From contig JAIVFJ010000228.1 of the NCBI GenBank assembly GCA_025765615.1, positions 1-64,000 of the forward strand: a stretch of 64,000 nucleotides of DNA. The letters run 5' to 3'. The first letter of the stretch is position 1, and each line of letters begins with the position of its first letter. A model generated the notes under the pieces. That model was not told the DNA's origin. It saw only the letters and a list, made by a program, of their open reading frames with translations, and searched no databases. This DNA comes from Zopfochytrium polystomum. Its lineage: Eukaryota > Chytridiomycota > Chytridiomycetes > Chytridiales > Chytridiaceae. Of this stretch, positions 56,947 to 64,000 are shown piece after piece. The translations under genes were made by a program, and so were the position numbers.

Positions 56947-57392
56947 TGTCAGGAACAGGGCAGGACAGGACAAGGCAGACAAGGAACTGAGAGGAGTGAT
57001 GATTGTATTGGAAACAATAATTCACTTGAGGGATGGGACAGGTCCCCCATCCCCCTTTTATACCTTTTGAGAGTGTTCCTTGTCAAGACTCCAAGAAAGT
57101 TCCAGAAAGAGCAATTAGTAATACAATGATACCAATGATACCAATGACAACAAGACAAGTCAGGAAAGCAAAGAAGGTTCCAGAAGGTTCCACAAGGTTC
57201 CATGAAGGAATGTTCTAGAAGGTTCCAGAAGGTTCCAGAAGGTTCCATGAAGGAATGTTCTAGAAGGTTCCAGAAGGTTCCAGAAGGTTCCATGAAGGAA
57301 TGTCCTAGAATGTTCCAGAAGGTTCCAGAAGGTTCCATGAAGGAAGAATGTTCTAGAATGTTCCAGAGGTTTCCAGAGGGTGATTCATAACA
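56947..57392 (-). repeat. 5' LTR
   Basis: 446 bp, copy of 54026-54471. As the 5' LTR of a minus-strand element it is the one expected to drive transcription. Confidence 0.95.
57055..57381 (-). promoter_or_regulatory. Heat-shock-element-like array and TATA box in the 5' LTR
   Basis: Same arrangement as in the 3' LTR: pentamer array at about 57171-57381, proximal unit at 57095-57107, TATAAAAG at 57055-57062. This copy would be the active promoter. Confidence 0.75.
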
Positions 57393-57760
57393 CTTTTACC
57401 CATCTTCTTTGGATCCTTCACCATCCCCCCCTTGCTCGTGGCAGTTTTTTCCGTCTGATGACCCCACCACAAGTGGAATTCTTCCGCATTGTTAACTGGA
57501 CTCACACACTCCCAAACCCCCAACTCCTTTCTCATCACTACTCCAGGCTCCCTGAACGCCTTCACCCTTCCTACCACAATTTCCACTTGGTCCAATGCCT
57601 TGGCTGCCCCATTGGCTCACCCCCATTCTCTTACCCCTGCAGCAAGCACATCTCTCCCTACAATCCAACTTCCCTTTTCACCTGCCAACACAAAGAGATA
57701 CATAGCGCCAAAACCTGCGTCCAGAACCAAATTTCACTGCACAAAGAAATGAACGCCACA
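57393..57760 (+). mobile_element. LINE relic, 3' part after the nested insertion
   Basis: Sequence resumes with the duplicated CTTTT and continues in the same C/T-rich style and strand as 53600-54025. No separate gene. Confidence 0.55.
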
Positions 57761-58176
57761 GCTCTTCTGGGCACATTCGCTGCACATATCGTTGGCGTTA
57801 TGGCGAAATTACGTCTCAACAGAAAAAAAAATCTTTCAAACCCCTTCGAGAAAGAATCAAATGCCCATAAGTGCAGATTCTTTGAAGCTGTTCTTGTTTG
57901 TCCAGTGGAGCGAGACGGTTGAAAGTTGGTAGGGGATGTTGACATCAGTGGGGGGGAAAGTTTGGCAAAGAAATCGGAATGGCAGGGCAACAAGGGGAAC
58001 GTCAAGCGTCCTTGTAGCATTTTATTCAGAGACGGGTAACAGCGGCAGCCATAGCAGTATCCATTGGACGTGACGGGACGGGAAATTGGCGCAGAAGACG
58101 ATGTGATGTGGGTGAGGGTTAAATCGGTGCAAGGTTCAGTTTCAGGAAGGCGGATGTGGCTCCTTTCGCATGCAAA
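57761..58176. other. Intergenic spacer
   Basis: 3' flank of the F-box gene. No gene supported. Confidence 0.5.
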
Positions 58177-59605
58177 CTACTCTTTCGCTTTTTCCGACGC
58201 CACAAAAGCTGCGGAGTCGAACCTGTCCCTCCATAAGTTGATGTGGCGGAGCTCATGGACCGGGACACTTGACCTCTCCAAATTGCAAAGAAACATCATA
58301 GTGAAGTAGCGGTTCCACACGCTTCCCGTCCAGCAGTAATCACCGAACAAGGCCCTGGCACTGAAATTCAGTCGCTGGGCGAGATTCGGGCCAAGGTATG
58401 AGTGGCAGGTCAGCGAGGCGGTCGCACTGCTCTCGCCGATATCCTCCCGGCGTGTAAGCACTGCAATGCCCGGGGATAGGTCCCTGTTGAAAACGAGTAG
58501 AAGCGAGATGTACTGTGAACAAGATGACATTAGCAGAGGACAACAACAGTTCGCGCTGCATAAATCCTCACCGAGTCCGACGTATCATACCAACAAGAAG
58601 TATGCTCGTTTTGCAGGGGCAAGGTCCCAAGGCACGGACGCCAGGCGCTCTTTTCCAGGTTTTCCAGGTCTTCCAATCGTTTCCTAACATGGTGCCCGTC
58701 TTTCTCCACAGTAGAACCAGAACCGTCGTCCGCGGGGCGATCTTCGCTTTCGTGCACGGGGGCCACGACACCACCCTGCCTCTTCTGCTGCCTCTCTTTT
58801 TGTTCCAAGATCGCGCGCCGCCCCGCCGGGTCGCAGCCGAAAAACACGCGCAGCGCAAACGCCTTCCATCCCGCCCGCCCCGCGTCGGAGAGCCATCCTA
58901 GGTACACCAACGCCTTGTCGCTAGACCGGTCGACACGGCACTCGGCCTCTGTGGGTGCCTCGGCAAAGAAGCTGCGAATGTCCTTGTTTGCAAAGTCCTT
59001 TGCGGTGGAACGGGTCAGTCAGAAGCCCTTTCTCATCTGATCGAGGCCTCACCTCACACCTCGTCCGCACTCTGCTATTCTCGTTCAAGTCTCCACCACT
59101 CCACGTATCGGCTGGCGCCGCTGCGGCAATCGCGTGCTCCCTTTCCTCCATTGGGTTAGTCCCTCGCTCCTGTCGAAATGCGACCGACTCCATCGGACGA
59201 TGGGCTCCGTTCCACCAGAACCAAGAGGGGCAGCCGCGGCAGGCCATGGTTTGTCGCTGTCGGGATCTTCGAGATAGACATCTTCGGCGCCCAACGACCA
59301 GACGTCACCAGCCGGCAGACGCGCGACAAAAGTGTTGCCGCGGAAGTACGTTGAAAAGAGTGATCTTCGCCACACGGATTCGTCTGCGCTTTCTGCCACC
59401 TGTTTGTTGGTTGTCAGAAAGGCGATCAATTGAGGAAAGGGCGGTATCAGATGGACCCCACACGTCGCCAGGCAGCCGAGGCTTTGGTGGCGGCCCAGAG
59501 ATCCGGGACTGCAAGTCGCGATAAGAACTGGGCAACAACCGTGTCGGGGAGAGGCGACACGCTTCCCGTTGCTGGCGCAGCAGAAGTCGCGGTGATGTCT
59601 GCCAT
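58177..59605 (-). CDS. F-box protein
   Basis: Probable substrate adaptor of an SCF ubiquitin ligase. Five exons: 59605-59462, 59399-59199, 59145-59053, 58997-58572 and 58512-58177; 1,200 nt, 399 residues, all phases zero. The F-box is in exons 1-2: VSPLPDTVVAQFLSRLAVPD then LWAATKASAAWRRVAESADE. The rest contains WRRSLFSTYF, an Ala-rich helix, a GWKAFALRVFFGCD segment with a Lys/Arg/Gln-rich helix after it, and a C-terminal region (WYDTSDSYISLLLVFNRDLS ... DYCWTGSVWNRYF) without known repeats. No WD40, LRR or kelch repeat is visible, so the substrate is unknown. Introns are 55-63 nt and have CTGAC or CTAAC branch sites. Confidence 0.85.
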
Positions 59606-60118
59606 CCCCCTGCTGCGCACGTGTTTGATTAGCTTAGTTCTTTGATTTGACTGTACCCAACTTATATCTCGTCGACGCGCTGTCAGTTTGAGGGAGCGGG
59701 ACGTTGAGATCCACCCCCCACTCGGATGGTCCTTCATCTTCATCGTTCAGCTCGAGGCTGTCTCAGCCATCCTGTGTCTATTGTGTATCCGAAAATTGGG
59801 GGAGGGGGGGGGGGGAGAATGGCATGCGGCCCATCGCGCCGCGCGAGTTGAAACCTGCAGAATCAGTGCCCGCATCCACGGGTCAAGCACTGCAAACGAC
59901 CTCGATGTGACCTTTTTCTTTCTGCTGCCGATCGCACCTGTTGATTTCATACCAAAAGGAAGAGATTGGTGAACTGCATTTTTAATGTCGTTATGAAACT
60001 AACGTCGTTCACAGTGGAACGGCAGCGAACAGCAGAGAGTAAGAACAAAGGCAGTAAACGAACGAGGGCGAGGCCCCAATATACAAGTATTTTGTAAGCC
60101 AAGATTCCGCGCTGCCAT
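59606..60118. other. Intergenic between F-box and RBR genes
   Basis: About 500 bp, no gene supported; contains a G-rich tract near 59800-59815. Promoter of the F-box gene and 3' flank of the RBR gene. Confidence 0.5.
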
Positions 60119-61466
60119 TCATCGATTGAATCTACAGCGCGAGCACGAATACTCCCGACACCACGAGCACTCAAAGTAAAACTGCGGCATCAGCCAGCCG
60201 CACGTCCCACACTTTGTCGAGCCCGAGCGGTACCCCCACCGGTGCTGATGCCCGTCATACCGCGTCCTGATGGCCTCCCGCAAAGTCTGCCTCACCGCCT
60301 CGTTGCGCCTCTCGTCGGGCCGCAGCCGGTCGTCCAGGATCCGTTCCAGCTCCGCGGGCGGTATCAGCTCGCACGTGCAGCTGTGCCACGTCTCCAGGCA
60401 CGTGTAACAGAACTCGTGCCGGCACTTGCACGTCATGTGCACGCACCCCGTGTGCTTCTCGATCACGAACCCGCACGAAGGACACCGCTTCCACCCGTGC
60501 TGCGCCGCCAATGCCGCCATCTGCTCGTCGTGGGCGCCGGCGGCGGCGGCTGGTGCGGGCGGGCTGCGCCACTCGTTGAGGAAGCGCTCGTACGTCGCCC
60601 GCTCGGTCTGCGTGAAGACGTGGAGGAAGAGGGCGTCGGGGATTTCTTGCTTGCAGCAGCGGAGGGGGACCAAGTCCCGGTCGCGAAGCGATTTTTTGGC
60701 GAGGCTGGAAACGCAGCCGGTGCAGTACTCGTGCGCGCAGGGCATTTTTGATAGACGCTGCGGGGGGTAGTTTTCAGTGCAGGTGACGCAGCTGCGATCG
60801 AGGGGGCTGGGTTGCGCTCGGGAGGAGCTGGCTTTCGGAAGGAAGCGCGAGGCGCTGGTACGGTGCGGACGGAATAGAATACCTCAGAAAAGCGGCAGCG
60901 ATTTGAGTTGCATCCCATTGAAACTCACCTTCCTCGCATGGGGAGGCTGGAGTAGCTGTCCCCAGCGTCACTGCTTGCGGCGGATGCAACCGAGGGCGAC
61001 GGAGATCGTAGCCAAAATGGCACCCTGTAACCATTGCTTAGCACAAACTAGTGAATGCCGAAAGGGCCAACCTGGGATTCTCTGGCGTCGCAGCGGCAGG
61101 CGAGCCCCTTCGACTCGGAGGCACCAACGCCCCAGGCGACTTTGCGCCCGCTCGAACAACGGCACTTGGCGAAACGCCGCGCTCAATCAAAAGCGCCAGG
61201 CGGTGATCGGCGGACTCCATGGCCTCGAGCTTCGCGTGCGTCGCCAGCGCATCCTCGTCCGTCACGCCGGCGGTATGGAGGCTGAGGGCCATCACCAGCC
61301 CTGCCCATTCGCTGTGGACCTCCTCCAGCTGCAGCCGGGCAGCCACCGCAAAGTCGCTCTCGGCCGCCGCCTTGCCCGCCGCGCCCTTCTCTTGGTCGTC
61401 TTGCATGAGCTCCTCGCTCAGCTCAAGCGCACTGAGGAGGTCGCGGAGTGATTCCAGCGAGTCCAT
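60119..61466 (-). CDS. RBR-type E3 ubiquitin ligase lacking the middle IBR domain
   Basis: Exons 61466-61072, 61024-60929 and 60854-60119; 1,227 nt, 408 residues, phases consistent. The N-terminal helical region (DFAVAARLQLEEV ... EWAGLVMALSL) is typical of fungal RBR proteins. RING1 starts SCVTCTENYPPQRLS and continues MPCAHEYCTGCV ... RCCKQEIP. The next expected block, the IBR zinc domain, is absent: only about 25 Pro/Ala-rich residues separate TYERFLNEWRS from DEQMAALAAQHGWKRC. RING2/Rcat follows, with CPSCGFVIEKHTGCVHMTCKC and FCYTCLETWHSC; the catalytic Cys would be in the CVHMTC part. An extra Cys cluster ends the protein (CGTCGWLMP, CSWCREYSCSRC). No intron could hide the missing domain. 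Confidence 0.88.
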
Positions 61467-61815
61467 TGCAACTTAGGGGTCTTGTCGGAGCTCGACTGCG
61501 TGTGTGCTTGTCCTGACTGCAAGAAAGCTTATCTGCACAATCTGCTGGGGGGACATTTTTGGGCCATGGACGGGCCAACATTCACCTGGACAAGAATTTT
61601 GGGTGGACCAAAATTCATTCCAATTTTGGCCTCTTCGGCTGTGGGACCAAACACCATGGCGCACCCCTGACCCTATATTGAACCTTCACATCTCTCGCCC
61701 CACCTCCAAACAACTCCACACAATTCATACAACGCGGCGCCTGTTTTTTCCACCTACATTTCGGCCGCAACATCATTCGCTGCACGTCTGCTCGTAAGAG
61801 CAAACGATGGACCTG
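61467..61815. other. Intergenic between RBR and kinase-like genes
   Basis: 5' flank of the RBR gene and 3' flank of the kinase-like gene. No gene supported. Confidence 0.5.
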
Positions 61816-63244
61816 TCATATGATCTTCCTGCCGGCACCACCACCACCACCACTTGCGGACTTTGCTTTAGCAGCAGCGGGGTTTGCAGCTGACCGCGCC
61901 GCAGCCTCTTTGCTCCCGCGAGCCCTGCCAATGGTGCGGCCGCCGTTTTTCTTCGCCTTCAAGACGGCGGCGTCGGCGCCCGCCTTGGAAGCTTTGGCAC
62001 ACGCCGCGGCGCTGCCAGCCCGACGGAACAATGCGCGGTCGGCGCGAAACTGGAACCCGTGGGTCGAGCACGCCTCACGGATGTTGTATTGGTCGCGGTC
62101 CTTTCGGCCTTCGACGGTGTATTTGTCGGAGATTTTCCTGACTGGTGGTGGTTCGGACCGTGGAATATAAAAATTGGAGTAACGAACAAAAAAAAGAAAG
62201 AAATGCGTAACGCACCGATACCCCAGTCGATAAGCTCCATTTTGGGGACGCTTCCCTGTTGTGGAGAAAGAAAGAAGGAAGATCGATGGGTTTTAGTCTT
62301 GTATGATTTCCCTCACGTACATCCCCGACGACAAACTTAACTGGTTTGTCGCTGGGGCTCGAGTGCGCACGAATATTCCCGGCGTTAGTGTCGTAGTGAA
62401 CGTAGCCCACGTTTTTCTGATTTTGCACAACCTGGCCGTAGATCTCGTCGCTCAGCTTCGCCTTGTGCGGGTGGTCTTCGGGCTTCTCGCCTGTCAAAAG
62501 ATACTTTGCCTTTGTCGCGGGGCTGTCTTTCTGAGTTTGCAGCCAGTCATCCAGCCCCGCAGTCCCGATTTTCTTCTGCACCATTTTGTTTTTCTCGGCC
62601 GAAATGAGATGGCCAGCTGAGAGTCGTTGGAGGTGCAAGGAAAGTGTTGGCACGATATTAATAACGGAGAGAAAAGAAAAAAAGAAAAAAATCGACCCGT
62701 TACATTTACCTGCCTGCGTTGCCTCCACTTCGTTTGCCCAAAAATGCTTTTTTGGCTGTGGCTCCTTGTATATGACATCTTCTGATCCGAGCTTCGCGTG
62801 GTAGACAGTCCCAAACTTTCCCTGTTTGGCAACTTTTTCGCCAATCTGGACATCGGAAACGAGTCACTTTTCTTTTTCATCAAGAATGATCACAAACGAA
62901 GGTCTCGGATCTCACCTGAACCGATACACCGCCCACATTTTCTGTTGTTCCTGTCTATGTTGAGTAGACATGCTTAGGCAAGAAATGGAGCGGGAAGGCA
63001 GGAGGGACGCTGAAGAAAGCCAAGAAAGAGAGGGCGAGAGAGCGAGCCCAATCGTGCTCACCTTTGATGGTCCTTCGTCGCCCCAGCCGGCGGCTTGAGA
63101 GGGGAAGAGGGCGGGCATGGCTGCCAGCAGGAGTAGGAGGCGGACGGCGGTGCTGACGGCGGCAGACGCGGCGGGAAAGCGGCGGCGGCTGTGGCGGCGG
63201 GAGGCTGTTACCGTTGCTGCTGCGATAGCGGCGGGCGGAGGCAT
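61816..63244 (-). CDS. Kinase-like protein with a signal peptide
   Basis: Exons 63244-63062, 62954-62916, 62845-62710, 62616-62321, 62255-62216 and 62141-61816; 1,020 nt, 339 residues, all phases consistent. The N-terminus is basic, followed by a hydrophobic signal or anchor (AVRLLLLLAAMPALFPSQAAG). A divergent protein-kinase fold follows: glycine-rich strand IGEKVAKQGKFGTVYHA, candidate Lys in DVIYKEP, helix-C Glu in WANEVEATQ, catalytic-loop-like VHYDTNAGNI (Asp and Asn in the expected spacing; HRD is HYD), and ELIDWG in place of DFG. The C-lobe is shortened and ends in an Ala/Lys/Gly-rich basic tail. The essential residues are present, so activity is possible. It could act in the secretory pathway or outside the cell. 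I do not recognise the subfamily. Confidence 0.75.
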
Positions 63245-64000
63245 TTGTTTGCCTTTTTTTTTTTTTTTTTTTTTTTTTTGTGTTTTTTGTTCTCCCAAAA
63301 TTCGCTTGTCTCCATATCTGTTCAATGTGTCCCCGCGGTAAGAAGAGCGAAGAATCAATGCATCGCCATAGCTATCACAAAACATAAAAAAAAAGTTCAC
63401 ATCACTTGTTTGTTTTCTATTTGTTTTTTGTTGGTTTGTCTGTTGTTTTTGTCTTCTTTGTTTTCTGCATTTTATTTTTATCATTTTGTGCTTGTTTTTT
63501 CCTTTCTTTCCTTTTTTTTTTTTTTTTTTATTCCTGGAAAATGAAAATGGTTCAAGAAACGGACCAACAAGGTTTCTTCCGCCTCTTCTTCACAGGAAGA
63601 AATGGTTTGACGGAAAAAAAGGGTGCCATTTTTGATTGGCAGAAACGCATGAAACGCATGAAATGGCGATCCATTTGAACCGAGCTCTTGTAAAGCAGTC
63701 TCCCTGCACAGAATTATCGGGAGGGAGATCAGAGATACGCACGCGGGCACCACCATACCGTGATGATGAAGTGCAAACACTTCGCTGCACCGCGTTTGGC
63801 CCAAGGGTTTCGGGTTGTGGGGGTTTTCACTGCCAGTTTTTTCAGCCCCCTTTATTACGTACTGGTGAAAAGCAGCACTATCGCCACCCATAGTAAGAAA
63901 CACTCCAACCCTTCACTCTGTCAGCCAAATCACAAGTGATTGCGCCGTAAAGATGCCACCAATGGCGCGGTGTCAAAGGTCGACAGAAAAGAAAAAAAGA
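63245..64000. other. Upstream flank of the kinase-like gene
   Basis: Long T tracts (63256-63279, 63512-63529) and T-rich sequence form the 5' region. No further gene supported to the window end. Confidence 0.5.

Larger units (their letters stand above)
54026..57392 (-). mobile_element. Young, internally deleted Ty3/gypsy chromovirus
   Basis: Complete LTR element of 3,367 bp inserted in the LINE relic. LTRs are 54026-54471 and 56947-57392 (446 bp each, no difference seen on reading). The 5-bp direct duplication CTTTT flanks both sides (54021-54025, 57393-57397). Orientation is minus. Next to the 3' LTR is a polypurine tract (AAAAGGGGGAGATGA). No standard tRNA-Met primer site is evident after the 5' LTR, so self-priming is possible. 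The interior encodes gag and a protease-chromodomain frame; reverse transcriptase, RNase H and integrase core are absent. Confidence 0.93.

Noticed and set aside
45870..61466. Functional cluster of ubiquitin-ligase genes (TUL1, F-box, RBR)
   Set aside because: Three such genes in 16 kb is notable, but they belong to unrelated systems and are separated by transposons; chance is the simplest explanation.

Overview
The window looks like nuclear DNA of a fungus. Host genes are split by many short GT-AG introns (about 45-120 nt, often with a CTGAC-type branch site). The recognisable proteins include the fungal Golgi ubiquitin ligase Tul1/Dsc1, an Sso-type syntaxin, an allantoate/pantothenate-type MFS permease and a free-methionine-R-sulfoxide reductase. 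DIRS-like, Ty3/gypsy chromovirus, LINE and P-element-like transposons, together with a bacterial-style fused chorismate mutase-prephenate dehydratase, suggest an early-diverging (zoosporic or zygomycete-grade) fungus, but this placement is inference.

Layout. 0.8-2.4 kb: MFS permease with a one-base frame break. 2.7-5.4 kb and 13.4-16.5 kb: two copies of a segmental duplication, each with a syntaxin gene on the minus strand. 5.5-13.4 kb: repeat-rich stretch with a P-element-like transposase relic, a Ty3 integrase tail, a three-exon C2H2-finger gene, a solo LTR and a gag/RT relic. 17.6-19.8 kb: family GH5 endoglycoceramidase-like gene. 20.8-21.3 kb: small three-exon gene. 21.8-28.9 kb: CpG-poor region with tRNA or tRNA-like genes (Thr, Gln, Met, Gly) and a long fold-back repeat. 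28.8-29.2 kb: broken SH3 gene. 29.8-30.9 kb: basic protein of unknown function. 31.8-33.5 kb: seven-helix membrane protein. 36-44 kb: two near-identical CrtC/AttH-like secreted proteins flanking a decayed DIRS-type tyrosine-recombinase retrotransposon. 45-45.7 kb: fRMsr. 45.9-50.4 kb: TUL1/DSC1 and the fused chorismate mutase-prephenate dehydratase. 51-57.8 kb: LINE relic with a young LTR element nested in it. 58.2-63.2 kb: F-box protein, an RBR-type ubiquitin ligase and a kinase-like protein with a signal peptide, all on the minus strand.

For five multi-exon genes (TUL1, the fused dehydratase, F-box, RBR, kinase-like) the splice phases close exactly to whole codons, so I regard those models as reliable. 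The permease, the two syntaxins, the 7TM gene and perhaps the GH5 gene each show a phase or one-base discrepancy, which could be mutation or sequencing error.

The most striking object is the 3,367-bp LTR element at 54026-57392. It has LTRs that look identical and a perfect 5-bp target duplication. It has lost reverse transcriptase, RNase H and the integrase core, but keeps open gag and protease-chromodomain frames. By eye it contains only four CpG dinucleotides. Its LTR carries a long array of alternating GAA/TTC pentamers upstream of a TATA box, which is the layout of a heat-shock promoter.
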